Positions 43,200 to 53,948 of a stretch of DNA of 64,000 bases are shown here, one piece after another. The DNA is taken from the NCBI RefSeq assembly GCF_014705615.1, contig NZ_JACXJA010000016.1:141597-205596 (forward strand), written 5' to 3'. The translations under genes were made by a program, and so were the position numbers. The stretch is from Paenibacillus oceani. Its GTDB lineage: Bacteria > Bacillota > Bacilli > Paenibacillales > NBRC-103111. How positions within the stretch are numbered: position 1 is the first letter of the stretch; each line of letters opens with the position of its first letter. The notes below the pieces were generated by a model. That model saw nothing but the letters and a program-made list of their open reading frames with translations. It was not told the DNA's origin and did not search any database.

Positions 43200-46100
43200 A
43201 TGGGAAACCGTAATCGATTTTTGGGGAAAACGCTTTGTTTGACGCTGGCGCTTTCGATTCCGCTGTCCGGTCTGCTGGCGCAGACGGGAATCGGGGGGAC
43301 TGCGGCGGCCGAGGCGAGTACATCGGAAACGATGCTGAGAAGCTTGTTCGGCGGGTTGACCACAGAGTCGATCATGTCGCAGGTCGGGACGCCGGAGTCG
43401 AACGACGACCCGATCGTTAAACAGAACCTCGGTTTATTCGCCGCAGAGGCCGGGGGTGTCGCCAAAGCCGTCTACGCGGCGGAGAAGCCGGCCGCGCCGG
43501 TACTGGACCCGCTGCCCGCCTACTCGAACCTTCCAAGCATCGCCGTAACGGGAAGCGCGGCGGCGGGAGCGTCCGTAACGGTAAGTTATGTGTGGAACGG
43601 GGGAGGCGAAACCGCAGCGGGAACCGTCACAGCCGACGCTTCCGCGGCATTTCGGTTCGATTTGCCGCTGATGGAGGAAGGGGAGTACCGGATTACCGCC
43701 ATAGCGAGTCAGAACGGGACGTCAAGCGACCGTTCCGGGCCGGCTGTCGTCATAGCCGACCGTACGCCGCCGCAGAGAGTTGAGAATGCGGGCTGGAAGC
43801 TGCTGTACCCGTCCAATACGACGGTGCTGCTGCAGTGGATGCCTCCGCTTGTCCCGTACGGACAGGGCGGCATGAAGCCCGATGCTTCAATCGCCCGCTA
43901 CACCGTGTCCGATACGTCGGATACGCAGCTTCGGGAAACGGCGGGGCTGGAGGCGATCATGGAAGGGCTGGAGCCTGCGCGCATGTATCTGTATCGGGTT
44001 CGTGCGGTCGATCAGGCCGGCAACGTATCCGACTACGAGACGATTTATGCGGGAACGTCGCCTGCCGGGGAGGTCAAGTTGACCGATTTTGACTCCGAGG
44101 TGCCGGTGCCTCCCGCAATGAGCGGCGATGGCGGCACGATCCTGTACACGGACGAGGAGAGCCGGCTGTACCGCGTCGATACGTCGACAGGAGATCACGT
44201 GGAAGTGGTTCTGACGCGCGACGGGGAAGCGCCGGATGGCACTATCCGGGAACTGGCCGTCAACCGTGCCGGGAACCGCTTCGCCTTCTCGTCGGATGCG
44301 GCCAACCTGCGGGTCGCCCAAGATCCGAACGGCGCGCCGAATGCCGTGTATGTGTATGACGCGGATACGGAGCTGATCGGGCTTGTGTCTACGTCCGGAC
44401 AGCGGGCCGGCAAACCGGTCTTGAGCGGCAGCGGGCAGCTGCTCGCCTTTGTGGAGAACGGCCAAGTTTACGTGCACGACCGGGCGGGCAATTCCGTCAG
44501 GCTGGTAAGCGCGGCGGAGGAAGGAGGGGCCGGCAACGGCATCAGCGACTTTCCGGCGATCAGCGCGGACGGGCGTCGGATCGTCTATGAGACGACCTCG
44601 ACGAACCTGAAGGGGGCCGCAACGAGCGGGGGCGGGTCCAACGCCATCGCCGTGTACGACGTCGCCTCGGACCGGCACCTATGGGTGGCCGGAGGCGGCG
44701 GCTCGAGCCGCAACCCGGCGATCAGCGCCGACGGCGCGTTTGTCGTGTACCGGGGCAGTTTTGGCGGCTTCCCCAAGCTGCATATGCTGGATATGCGGGA
44801 CCCGGACAGCGCCAATTGGACCAATGAGGCGTTCCCGGACAACCGCTCTACGAATCAGCGGAAGGACAAATCGTACAGTCGGGTCGCGATCAGCGGCGAC
44901 GGCAGCTATGCGGTTGCGACACTGCATGACTATAACCCGCAAGGAAGCCCGTACGCCAATTCGTATGCCGAGCGGTTCAACCGTCAGACCGGAGCGGTCG
45001 ATACCGTCGGCAATCCGGCATCCAGCGCCCCGTTCGCCTTGATCGACGAAACGGGCAACCGGATCGTTTATGCGAGGGACGGCGGTTTGTACACGTACTG
45101 CAACGGAGTATGCGTGCAGCCTGAACCCTCGGATGACATCGAATCGGTTAATTGGTCGGCGGCAAGCGGCGATCAGACGTTCGGCAACGTGAATCCCGGC
45201 GCCGTTGTCACGATTCAGGCGATCGGCAAGCCGGGAGGCGATGTCGTGGCCGAGGTTGCTTACCGCGAGAGGATCGAGGGAGATCCAGCCCGTGAGGGTG
45301 CGGCGAAGAAAACGCTGGTGATGACGGAAACGCCGGGCGGTTCCGGCTTATACCGGGCGACGTTCTCCGTAGCCGAAGGCATGACGCAAATCGACTCCAT
45401 CGCCGCCCGGCCGGCAGGCGGCGGAGATTCGCGGTACGCGCCTCAGACGCCGATTCACGTCGCCGGCAAGCTGTCGGTCACGATTGAGGCTCCGTATCCC
45501 GGCGTGCTCGGCACACTCCAGCTCGCGCTGCAAGGCTCGGGAGGACTGTCAACAAAGAGGCCGCTGGTTGCAGGACAGACGCGTTACGAGTTGATGTGGC
45601 CGGCCGATCCCGGCGTGACCTTGGAGATCCGCGACGCGAACGGCACAGCGGTTTACGCGAGACAAAGCGGCGTAGCGGTTCACAAGGGAGCGGCGACATC
45701 GGTCGCGCTGGCTCCGGTCATTCCCGCCACCCTGTCCGTCGAGGTGTTGCACGGCTTTCGCCCGGTGGTTGCACAGCTGACGTTCAAGGACGAGAGCGGC
45801 GCGACGATCGGCAGCATGACCACGGACAGTATGGGTAAGGCTGTCTTGTCGGGCCGCCAGGCCGGCGAAACCGTAACGGTATCGGTCGCGCCTCCGAACG
45901 AATATGCCGTGCCGGCCGATCGGCAGGTTACGCTCCGCATCGGGAACGAATCGCTGCAAGTTCCGCTCGAAAAGTGGAGCGATACGGTAGGCAGCCATAA
46001 AATCGAGTTCGCCCGCGAGGTTGGCCGGGAACCTTTTACACTACCGGTAATCGGCAGCGAGGTCCGCGTGACGGCCAGAGCGAAAAGCGGTATTGCGCTG

Positions 46101-49100
46101 CGGGCCAAAATCGTCAAGGAGGTGTGGGACGGCGGGGAGTCGACCGTACCGGCAGACGAGTGGATCGGGCTTGCCGAATCGCCGGATGATCCGGGAGGCT
46201 ACACGGGGAGCTTTGCGATCGCAGAAGGAACAGCCTCATTAAAGGAGCTCACGTTCGAAGCTAACGGCGTCTTGTTCGCCGAAACGTATCCGATCCGAAA
46301 ACATGTGGCAAGCCGGCTCCAGGTCCAACTTGACGTGCTTCCCGATTCGGAATGGTCGGCCAAATTGGCAGGCGCTGCGTTAGACATGTCGTCTTCCGGC
46401 GGTTCGAATCTGTTCTATTACTCGGAGAGGAAGACGGTCGGCGACGGAACGGAGGTGTACACGTTTGACACCCCGTATCCCTTGTCAGCGCATTCGCTTC
46501 TCTTGCGTCCGGCCGGGTTGAAGTCGGTACAGCTTACGATGGCTTCGCCTGCGAGCGGGTTAACCTCGAATGTGTCGCTCGCTCCCGAATTCAACTTCGC
46601 CTTTCGCTGGAACATGAAGCAGGACGGCGTTCCGGCTATGTGGTATAAAGGGACGCTGCGAAACGTCTCCGACGGTTCCGTCGTCTGGCAGAGCAGCGGA
46701 TACGACTTGTTGCCCGCCGCCGTCCAACTGCCACGCCGCAGTGCGTCGGCGGAAAGGCTGCAATTGACGATCGTTCCGTCAGACCCTTCGTACGAGGTTC
46801 AAACGGTCGAAGTGACGGCAAACAGCGCCGTCACCGCCATGAATGTCCCGATTGTCAAAAAGCCGGAAGCGCTGCTGAGCGGGCGCGTGTTCGGGACAGG
46901 TGGGGCACCGTCGGCTGGCAGCTCCGTCACCGCTACGGTCAAGCGGGACAACACGTCCAAAACGTTTCGGGCGGTTACGGATAAATCCGGCGCTTACAAC
47001 CTGACCGTGCCCGCGGGCGAGGTAGAGCTGAAGGCGACTAGCTCTGCCGGCGCCGGACGATTGTCCCGCACGTTGAAGCTGGAGGCGATCGGCGAGCAGA
47101 CCGTCGATTTGACCTTGCACGACTATGCCAAGGTAACCTTCCGTCTGTATACGAAGCTGCTCGGAGGGGATTGGTCAGGCCCGATCGAGCTGGATTGGCG
47201 GACTTCCGTCCATTTTCATGTGAAGCCGTCGTTCCAAGTCATGAGCCAGAAGGGGAACGAGTACCGGGCAGAAGCCGTAATCGGGGATACGATCGGCATA
47301 TGCGTTAACGGATTCGAGGCCGGACTTCCTGGAAAATGCCAGGAGACCGTCATTGACGAGAATAACGAAGCCGTGATCGAGATCCGTTTGGAAAACTCGG
47401 GCGGGCAAGCTGCATTCCGCGCGATCCGCCCCGACGGCAGTACGCCTTCGAGCGTTTCGGCGGTACTGTATCAGCCGGACGGCTCGCACTCCAACTACTC
47501 CAATCTGTTGATTCATAAGGAGAAGCAGCAGTTCGTCATCCCGATCGGCAGCGCGGGCAACCACCGCCTGCAGCTGAAAGCGGCGAACGGGGATGCCGCC
47601 ATGGTCGATTTCGCTGCGCGGCCGGGAGACATCGTCGAATTGGGCAACATTGCCCTGCAGCGGCCGATACGATTTTTCGGCGCAGGCAACGGGCTTGAAA
47701 GCGCGTCGGATTGGGCGACGCCGAACGGACGCATTACGCTGCGCGCTTTTTATTTGGACGGCGGCGGCTCTGGTCAAGCCGAAGTTCGGGACACTATTCT
47801 GTCGCTTCAACTGCCTAAAGAAACGGAATACGTACCGGGGACACTCGTCGTGAATGGTACCGCCGCGCAGCCGCCGGCCGTCGGGCAAACGCTTGAAATC
47901 CCGCTCGGATCAGTTAAACGGGGAGAACGCGGCGCCGTGCAGCTGCAATTGAAGCTGCGGGAGCAGCCTTCGCTGTCCCAGGTCGCGATCGCAGGCAAAA
48001 TTCGCTATTCGGACAGCGCTATACGCGAGGAAGCCCTCGGCACGACGGTCATCGACATCGTGCCGGTTACGATCCGGGCGCCGGAGACGGTTGCGGCGCC
48101 GCACTTCAAGGTGAGCGGGTACGCGCCGGCCGGAGCGCAAGTAACTGTCTATGACAACGGAGTCGTGATGGGCGTAGCGTCCGTATCGCCGGAAGGCACA
48201 TGGTCGCTTCCCGTGGAGCTGGCCGACACGTTGACGCGGAAGCATCGCCTGACAACGGAAGCGGAGGTCGCCGGCGTACGCACCTACGGGGAACGCGCCT
48301 TCGTCGAGTATGATCCAAACGATCCCGGGCTTTCTTCGGTCGTGATGCGGCAGCCCGACGGGCGCGTCTACCAGTTCGATCCGGGCGAAGGAGTGGCGGT
48401 ATTTCCATATGTCGTCGCCCCGAGCTATCCGTTTCTCTTCGAGCTGAGTTTTCGCGATATTTCCCGCGTCTATGACGTTTATGTGACGGTCGGAGACAGC
48501 GTCGCGCCAGCACAGCTGGTGGACGGCCGTTACCAGGCGAGCGTGCCGGTCACGTACAATCTCGGTCCGATCGGCGTGGAGTACAGAACGAAGCGAGCGG
48601 CAGATGAAGGGCCGGGTCCGGTACCGGATGAGGAGCAGTTCCGCCGCAGCCTGCCCAGCGATGTTGCCGGCTACAGCGTCGATTGGATCGCCGGTCCGGG
48701 CGAGAGAACGCCGGATGGAACGGTTATGCCCGCAGGCGCCGCTTCCGTCAAGCTGCAGTTCAATAGCAGTCTGAAAGGGCAGATGAGCGTGCTCACGGAA
48801 CCGGCAGGCGCCTACGAGCCGAGCGAGCGGGACCGGCAAATTGCGGAGCGAACGGGTGTCCCTGTATACGGCTTCAACCTGAGTCTGTCCAAGAACGAGT
48901 CGTCTATGACCGTCAAGCTGACCGGCTACGTGCCGGACGGCTCGGCCTCGCCGGCGACGGCGCGCGGCGGTCCGGTCGCTGCGCTTGCGGTCAAGGAGGA
49001 ACTGGTCAAGAAAACAGTGAAATTCACGATCGATAGGGTTGGCCAGGCGCTCGGCTTCCGCGACATCATCGCCGGGGGGATGGACGCCGCCGATCCGGAC

Positions 49101-51734
49101 AATTTCGCAAGACGGATCAACCGGGCGATCGAAGTCGCCGAAAACCTTTGCGATTTGCAGGCGCGGGAATATTACACCAATTTCGCCTGGAACGTCAAAC
49201 TGGATATTCATATGCACGAGCGAGTCAAAACGACAGTCGGCGTGCTCGGTACGTATCTCGGCAAGGGCCTTGGCGGTATCGCCTTCTGGGGAGAAGGCTA
49301 CTACATCGGGATGAAGCTGGATGAGGTCATCAACGATGAATTGACCGAGCTGGAAGACCATTTGAATAAATATAACAGCGAGTTGAAATGCTCCAAGAAA
49401 AAGCCGAAGAAGCCGGTCGCCGATCCGAAATATATATGGGACCCGAGCGGTTATGTGTATGAAGGCATTCCGGGCAACCGGGTACAGGGCGTGACCGCGA
49501 CCGTGATGGAGAAGGAGCCGGCAACCGGCGTCTGGAACGTGTGGGACTCCGAGTGGTACGGCCAGTCGAACCCGCTGTTGACCGACGGTCAAGGCCGGTA
49601 TGCCTGGGACGTTCCGCCCGGTAAATGGATGGTCAAGTATGAGAAGGAAGGTTACGAGACGACATATAGCGACGAGTTGGACGTACCGCCGCCTCAGCTC
49701 GAGGTTAATATTCCGATGATGTCGTTTGACGAGCCGCAGGTGGACGCCGTTTACGCTGCCGCGGGCGGTGCGCATGTGGATATCCGTTTCAGCAAGCCGA
49801 TTGATGAAGGCTCGATCGGTCCGGATTCCTTGATCGTGACCGCCGAGAATGGAACGGCCGTCGCGGGGGAAGCGAAGGCGAAGGCGCCGGTTGAAGCGAA
49901 CGGCAAGACGCTGACCGAAGCGGTCCGTTTCGTTCCGGCCGGTCCGATGCCTGATGGGGCTTACCGGATGACCGTATCGGGAACGCTCGCCAGCTACGCC
50001 GGGGTAACGATGGGACGCGTTACCGAGCTATCGTTCCAGGTCGCAAGGCGGGACGTGACGCCTCCGGCGGATGTTGCGGGTGTGACGGCCGGGGTGGCGT
50101 CCGGCACCGCGATCGTGGCGTGGGACGAACCGAAGGACGCCGATTACGCTGCATCGCGCGTGCGCTGGAAGATGCGCGGAGCATCGGCGTTCGGCGAGCC
50201 GATCGAGGCGGCAAAAGGCGCCGGATGGGCACAAATAACGGATTTGCCCGACGCGGACGGTTACGAGTTCCAAGTGACGGCCATCGACGAGTCCGGCAAC
50301 GAATCCGCGGGCGTCACCGCATTCTGGACGCGCGGGGAAGATTGGACGCCGCCGCTTGCCGCTGCCGATCTGGAGGCTCTTGCCGTCCGGGAGGATCGGA
50401 TCGAGCTCCGCTGGACCGATCCGGCTTCCCCCGATCTGGCAAAGCTGCGATTGTCGTGGGCCAGGGAGGATTCGCCCGACGACGTTCGTTCCGGCGAAAC
50501 GACGCCGCGGACGGGTGCTTATACGATATCCGGGCTGACTCCGGATACAGCGTACATCGTATCGGTTGTGGCTGTCGACACCGCAGGCAACGAATCGCTG
50601 GCGGCATCGATCCAAGTCCGGACGAACGCGGCGTCTACAGGAGGCGGCGATCCGGCTCCGGGCGGCGGCTCCGGCGGGCATCCGGGTGGTCCTGCAGGCG
50701 GTGGTACAGGCAGCGGAACGGCGGCGGACCCGCATGCAGCGGAAGCGACGACCGGCCCGGCTGGCGGCATCTACCGGGCGTTCGAAGGCAAGGTGGAGCT
50801 GACCGTTGCTCCGGGAACGTTCCCGGCCAATACGAAGCTGTCTCTGCGCCTGAAGGAAGGAACGGACGCCAGGCTGCCGGGCGGTTATGTCCGCATGTCG
50901 CATGCGGTTACGATCGCATCCGACGGAGCCGTGCCGGCGAAGCCGATGAAGCTGAGCCTTCGGTTCGATCCTGCAGCGGCACGAACGATCGACGTGCGGA
51001 AGCTCGGCTTGTATAAGAAAGCAGATGCCCATCCGGCCGGATGGACTTATGTCGGGGGGATCGCCGATCCGGACAGCGGTAGGGTCGAAGCCGATGTAGC
51101 AAGCTACGGCGAATACGTCGTACTGCTGTACGACCGGACGTTCTCCGACTTGCTCGCACATTGGGCGCGAAGCGATGCGGAAGTTCTCGTCAGCCGGCAT
51201 CTTGTAGACGGTGCGGGCGCCGACCGTTTCGAGCCCGACCGGCCGATTACGCGGGCCGAGGCGACGAAACTGCTGGTAGAGTCGCTTCGGCAAGGAATGG
51301 CTGCGGAGCGGAACGGGCAGACGGAAGCGATGGCGAACGCCGTATTTGCAGATGTGGCCCCGGACGCATGGTATGCTCCATACGTGGCTGCCGCCGTCCG
51401 GCTCGGCTTGGCGGAAGGGGCCGACAACCGGTTCCGTCCGGACGATGCCGTCACCCGCGAGGAGTTGGCCGTCCTGCTGCGGCGGTTTGCCGGGCTGTAC
51501 GGCGGCGGCGCCTTGCCGGTGCCGCGCGGCGAAGAGCCGGCAGTGCTGGAGCGCTTCGCCGACGAGCGGGACATCTCCGGCTGGGCCAGAGAGGCGATGG
51601 CGGATTCCGTCAGCCAAGGCTGGCTGCAAGGCGTAACCGCCACTGAGCTGCTGCCGCAAGGCGAGGCGAATCGCGCCCAGGCCGCCGTGATGCTGCTTCG
51701 CGTGCTCACCAGCCTCGGCGCTATAACGAAATAA
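43200..51734 (+). CDS. Giant SLH-anchored surface protein with FN3, Ig-like and propeller-like regions
   Basis: 2844 residues from the ATG at 43200 (GGAGAAGGAG upstream), with a signal peptide ending near TAAAEAS. From the N-terminus: an Ig-like unit and a fibronectin type III domain (around residues 120-300), then a TolB/WD-like propeller region with repeated ISADGRRIVYET and ISADGAFVVYRG strands (about 300-640). Several beta-rich and carboxypeptidase-regulatory-like units (SGRVFGTGGAPSAGSSVTAT) and an SbsA-like Ig domain (DIRFSKPIDEGSIGPDSLIV) follow. Two more FN3 domains, a Gly-rich linker and three C-terminal SLH motifs (FSDLLAHWARSDAEVLVSR, FADVAPDAWYAPYVAAAVR) end it. It is attached to the cell wall polymer. 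Its exact role is unknown; adhesion or polysaccharide handling is plausible. Confidence 0.85.
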   Translation: MGNRNRFLGKTLCLTLALSIPLSGLLAQTGIGGTAAAEASTSETMLRSLFGGLTTESIMSQVGTPESNDDPIVKQNLGLFAAEAGGVAKAVYAAEKPAAPVLDPLPAYSNLPSIAVTGSAAAGASVTVSYVWNGGGETAAGTVTADASAAFRFDLPLMEEGEYRITAIASQNGTSSDRSGPAVVIADRTPPQRVENAGWKLLYPSNTTVLLQWMPPLVPYGQGGMKPDASIARYTVSDTSDTQLRETAGLEAIMEGLEPARMYLYRVRAVDQAGNVSDYETIYAGTSPAGEVKLTDFDSEVPVPPAMSGDGGTILYTDEESRLYRVDTSTGDHVEVVLTRDGEAPDGTIRELAVNRAGNRFAFSSDAANLRVAQDPNGAPNAVYVYDADTELIGLVSTSGQRAGKPVLSGSGQLLAFVENGQVYVHDRAGNSVRLVSAAEEGGAGNGISDFPAISADGRRIVYETTSTNLKGAATSGGGSNAIAVYDVASDRHLWVAGGGGSSRNPAISADGAFVVYRGSFGGFPKLHMLDMRDPDSANWTNEAFPDNRSTNQRKDKSYSRVAISGDGSYAVATLHDYNPQGSPYANSYAERFNRQTGAVDTVGNPASSAPFALIDETGNRIVYARDGGLYTYCNGVCVQPEPSDDIESVNWSAASGDQTFGNVNPGAVVTIQAIGKPGGDVVAEVAYRERIEGDPAREGAAKKTLVMTETPGGSGLYRATFSVAEGMTQIDSIAARPAGGGDSRYAPQTPIHVAGKLSVTIEAPYPGVLGTLQLALQGSGGLSTKRPLVAGQTRYELMWPADPGVTLEIRDANGTAVYARQSGVAVHKGAATSVALAPVIPATLSVEVLHGFRPVVAQLTFKDESGATIGSMTTDSMGKAVLSGRQAGETVTVSVAPPNEYAVPADRQVTLRIGNESLQVPLEKWSDTVGSHKIEFAREVGREPFTLPVIGSEVRVTARAKSGIALRAKIVKEVWDGGESTVPADEWIGLAESPDDPGGYTGSFAIAEGTASLKELTFEANGVLFAETYPIRKHVASRLQVQLDVLPDSEWSAKLAGAALDMSSSGGSNLFYYSERKTVGDGTEVYTFDTPYPLSAHSLLLRPAGLKSVQLTMASPASGLTSNVSLAPEFNFAFRWNMKQDGVPAMWYKGTLRNVSDGSVVWQSSGYDLLPAAVQLPRRSASAERLQLTIVPSDPSYEVQTVEVTANSAVTAMNVPIVKKPEALLSGRVFGTGGAPSAGSSVTATVKRDNTSKTFRAVTDKSGAYNLTVPAGEVELKATSSAGAGRLSRTLKLEAIGEQTVDLTLHDYAKVTFRLYTKLLGGDWSGPIELDWRTSVHFHVKPSFQVMSQKGNEYRAEAVIGDTIGICVNGFEAGLPGKCQETVIDENNEAVIEIRLENSGGQAAFRAIRPDGSTPSSVSAVLYQPDGSHSNYSNLLIHKEKQQFVIPIGSAGNHRLQLKAANGDAAMVDFAARPGDIVELGNIALQRPIRFFGAGNGLESASDWATPNGRITLRAFYLDGGGSGQAEVRDTILSLQLPKETEYVPGTLVVNGTAAQPPAVGQTLEIPLGSVKRGERGAVQLQLKLREQPSLSQVAIAGKIRYSDSAIREEALGTTVIDIVPVTIRAPETVAAPHFKVSGYAPAGAQVTVYDNGVVMGVASVSPEGTWSLPVELADTLTRKHRLTTEAEVAGVRTYGERAFVEYDPNDPGLSSVVMRQPDGRVYQFDPGEGVAVFPYVVAPSYPFLFELSFRDISRVYDVYVTVGDSVAPAQLVDGRYQASVPVTYNLGPIGVEYRTKRAADEGPGPVPDEEQFRRSLPSDVAGYSVDWIAGPGERTPDGTVMPAGAASVKLQFNSSLKGQMSVLTEPAGAYEPSERDRQIAERTGVPVYGFNLSLSKNESSMTVKLTGYVPDGSASPATARGGPVAALAVKEELVKKTVKFTIDRVGQALGFRDIIAGGMDAADPDNFARRINRAIEVAENLCDLQAREYYTNFAWNVKLDIHMHERVKTTVGVLGTYLGKGLGGIAFWGEGYYIGMKLDEVINDELTELEDHLNKYNSELKCSKKKPKKPVADPKYIWDPSGYVYEGIPGNRVQGVTATVMEKEPATGVWNVWDSEWYGQSNPLLTDGQGRYAWDVPPGKWMVKYEKEGYETTYSDELDVPPPQLEVNIPMMSFDEPQVDAVYAAAGGAHVDIRFSKPIDEGSIGPDSLIVTAENGTAVAGEAKAKAPVEANGKTLTEAVRFVPAGPMPDGAYRMTVSGTLASYAGVTMGRVTELSFQVARRDVTPPADVAGVTAGVASGTAIVAWDEPKDADYAASRVRWKMRGASAFGEPIEAAKGAGWAQITDLPDADGYEFQVTAIDESGNESAGVTAFWTRGEDWTPPLAAADLEALAVREDRIELRWTDPASPDLAKLRLSWAREDSPDDVRSGETTPRTGAYTISGLTPDTAYIVSVVAVDTAGNESLAASIQVRTNAASTGGGDPAPGGGSGGHPGGPAGGGTGSGTAADPHAAEATTGPAGGIYRAFEGKVELTVAPGTFPANTKLSLRLKEGTDARLPGGYVRMSHAVTIASDGAVPAKPMKLSLRFDPAAARTIDVRKLGLYKKADAHPAGWTYVGGIADPDSGRVEADVASYGEYVVLLYDRTFSDLLAHWARSDAEVLVSRHLVDGAGADRFEPDRPITRAEATKLLVESLRQGMAAERNGQTEAMANAVFADVAPDAWYAPYVAAAVRLGLAEGADNRFRPDDAVTREELAVLLRRFAGLYGGGALPVPRGEEPAVLERFADERDISGWAREAMADSVSQGWLQGVTATELLPQGEANRAQAAVMLLRVLTSLGAITK

Positions 51735-51752
51735 GCCGCGTTTTTTTAACCT

Positions 51753-51815
51753 AGCCGCCTGGTAAGGGCAGCGGAACACCTTCGGGTATTCCGCCCTCTT
51801 CCGGGCGGCTTTGTC
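51753..51815 (+). terminator. Terminator after the SLH gene
   Basis: AGCCGCC (51753-51759) pairs with GGCGGCT (51804-51810) around an inner GCGGAA/TTCCGC hairpin. Only a short T run follows, so it is moderate as a terminator. Confidence 0.6.
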
Positions 51816-51876
51816 TTGTTCTCTGAAGGGGCCTTCGCAGCAATTTCCGCTCAACCCGCTTTGTCCGAACCGACGG

Positions 51877-52758
51877 TTATGTATCGCGGCCTGCCGGGGA
51901 GAACCGTTTTTTGTACGACAACGGCGTCTCGTTCACCAGTTTCCGGAATTCCCGATAAAAGGAAGAGGCGCTCTGAAACCCGCATTGCTCGCAAATGTCC
52001 TCGATCGGCATATCCGTCTGCACCAGCAGCCGCTGAGCCGCTTGCACACGCAAATGAAGCAGGTACGTTTTGAACCTTTCCCCCATCACCTCCGCAATCA
52101 GATGACGGGCCCGCGACGGGCTGAGCGACATCGCTCTGGCGACGTCCTCCAGATGGATGCTCTCGCGATAATGGGATTGAATATAGGCAAGACCGGCTCG
52201 TACGGTTGCATATTTGGAATAAAACGGCTTCCATGTCCCATCTGTCTCGGCATCGTAATGACGCGCCAGCAGCGAGCATATGTGAAACAGCAAGCTTTTG
52301 ACCAGCGTGCCGTAGGCCGGACGGCGCTCCGCCAGCTCCTCCTGCATCTGTTGTATCAGTTTGCCGATCTCTTGAGCGATCGGGAGCTGCCCGGGGATCC
52401 GATGCGTAAACCGCTCGCGGTCATAGATGAACGGGCGGAGCAGATGGAAGTCCAGCTGCTCGATCGTCGATGCCTGGAAAAATAAAAACAAATTCGAGCA
52501 GGTGCGACCCCTGTACGATTTGGACGTATGACGCTCGACGTTGTTGACGATGACCAAATCGCCGGGCTCGATGTCGTATTCCCGGTTTTTGAAATAAAAC
52601 ACCCCTTTGCCGGAAAGACAGTAGCAAATCTCCAGCGTATCGTGCCAATGCGGTATTTCCGGAATGGTCGGCAGCGTCCACGGAACGAGCGAAACCCCCG
52701 TTTCGGCGCTAGGCAGATGGTGGTTCCGGATCGCCTCGACGGACAGAATAATGTCCAC
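51877..52758 (-). CDS. AraC family regulator with cupin sensor domain
   Basis: About 293 residues. A cupin-type sugar or ligand sensor fills the N-terminus (HWHDTLEICYCLSGKGVFYF and DIEPGDLVIVNN). The C-terminal 100 residues carry two helix-turn-helix units (LEDVARAMSLSPSRARHLI, IEDICEQCGFQSASSFYREF). The start is set at the GTG at 52758, which has AAAGGAG at a good distance; another GTG 6 bases upstream is too close. It is divergent from the PhyH gene at 52969 and probably controls it. Confidence 0.9.
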   Translation of the reverse strand: MDIILSVEAIRNHHLPSAETGVSLVPWTLPTIPEIPHWHDTLEICYCLSGKGVFYFKNREYDIEPGDLVIVNNVERHTSKSYRGRTCSNLFLFFQASTIEQLDFHLLRPFIYDRERFTHRIPGQLPIAQEIGKLIQQMQEELAERRPAYGTLVKSLLFHICSLLARHYDAETDGTWKPFYSKYATVRAGLAYIQSHYRESIHLEDVARAMSLSPSRARHLIAEVMGERFKTYLLHLRVQAAQRLLVQTDMPIEDICEQCGFQSASSFYREFRKLVNETPLSYKKRFSPAGRDT

Positions 52759-52968
52759 AGCCACAGCTCCTTTCGTATAGTGCCTTCTCGGTTCCAGTAT
52801 AGGACCCGGTCAGCCGCCGTTCAATACACTCCTGACGAAATAGCCGTTTTTGGGAATAAAATAGACGCTGCCGCCATTGTTTGCGTTAGGGATGGTCAGT
52901 AAGATGAAATCACGATCGGTGACCGGATGAGCAAGGTCAGCGGTTGGACAAAAAGGAGGGTTATTCGG

Positions 52969-53829
52969 ATGCCAGCACATGCGACATTGCCGTACCGCTT
53001 CGAATTCGACAAGAACGAGGTGCGGAACATTGTGGAATGCAACAAGCAGCATGGTTTTGCGATTGTAAAAGGGATGCTGCCCCCGGCTATGGTGGAGATG
53101 CTGAAAGCGGAAGTGCGCCGCGTGCTCGAGCCCGTCATACAGTCATCCGGCGTTATTACGTATACGCATACTCAATTCATCGAATGTTCTCCCGTTTACG
53201 CGTCTTTGATGGCTTATGAGCCGTACATGCAGATCGCTCGGGCCCTGAACGACGATGAACCGATCACATTGAACCGTTCCGCCGCGATTTACAAAAAAGC
53301 GGGCTGCGGCCCGATGGCCTGGCACACGGACTGGGGGCCGCTGGAGCATCCGTACGATACCAATGCGGTTTTGAACAATTCCGGCGCCAACTCCATGTGG
53401 TTTTACTTGAATGGCATTGACGATGTGAGGGGAGGATTGGCGATCATTCCGGACTCCCATACGGAAGATTGGAACGCGCCCGAAGGCTTTGCTTTTACGA
53501 AGCACAACAAGTCGTTTTACCGAAAAGGGGACGCGCCGGCGCCTCATACAAGGATGGACGATGTGCCCGGCGCGATGCCGGTAATCGCCGAACCGGGCGA
53601 TATGATCTTGTTCGCGGAGCGGACGTACCACGGGGTATACCCGCACCTGGGGACGGAAACGCGGCTAAGCTGCGGAATGAGCTTCCGCAAGATAAGCTAC
53701 AAGCCCGAGCAAGTATGGCCGCTGACCGAATCGGCGAGACGGTTTATCGACTCAAGCGCGCCGGAGATCAAGCCGCTCGTCGAAGGGTATATCGGGATGG
53801 GCGGGGATTGGCGGAGCGTCGCCCGTTAA
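52969..53829 (+). CDS. Phytanoyl-CoA dioxygenase family protein
   Basis: 286 residues from the ATG at 52969, with AAGGAGGG 8 bases upstream; the frame opens earlier at 52927 without a ribosome site. It is an Fe(II)/2-oxoglutarate oxygenase with the metal H-x-D in AWHTDWGPLEHP, the distal His in ERTYHGVYPH and a conserved Arg in TRLSCGMSFR. The family hydroxylates a wide range of small molecules and the substrate is unknown. It is divergent from a cupin-AraC gene and ends before the terminator at 53922. Confidence 0.9.
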   Translation: MPAHATLPYRFEFDKNEVRNIVECNKQHGFAIVKGMLPPAMVEMLKAEVRRVLEPVIQSSGVITYTHTQFIECSPVYASLMAYEPYMQIARALNDDEPITLNRSAAIYKKAGCGPMAWHTDWGPLEHPYDTNAVLNNSGANSMWFYLNGIDDVRGGLAIIPDSHTEDWNAPEGFAFTKHNKSFYRKGDAPAPHTRMDDVPGAMPVIAEPGDMILFAERTYHGVYPHLGTETRLSCGMSFRKISYKPEQVWPLTESARRFIDSSAPEIKPLVEGYIGMGGDWRSVAR

Positions 53830-53921
53830 GGTGTTCCCGCAAGTCGCAGGAATGAGTCGTAGAAGCTGTCCTCAGAGATACTTTGCGCTCGCGCTTGCTT
53901 TCATTAATCACGAATATAATC

Positions 53922-53948
53922 TTTTGCCGCCAAATGGCGGCTTTTTTT
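53922..53948 (+). terminator. Rho-independent terminator
   Basis: GCCGCC and GGCGGC form a 6-bp stem with an AAAT loop and a T tract. It ends the PhyH transcript. Confidence 0.85.

Noticed and set aside
47910..49775. 621-codon minus-strand frame opposite the SLH gene (and 608 codons at 50028-51854)
   Set aside because: Same reason: shadow frames opposite a well supported gene with clear domains.
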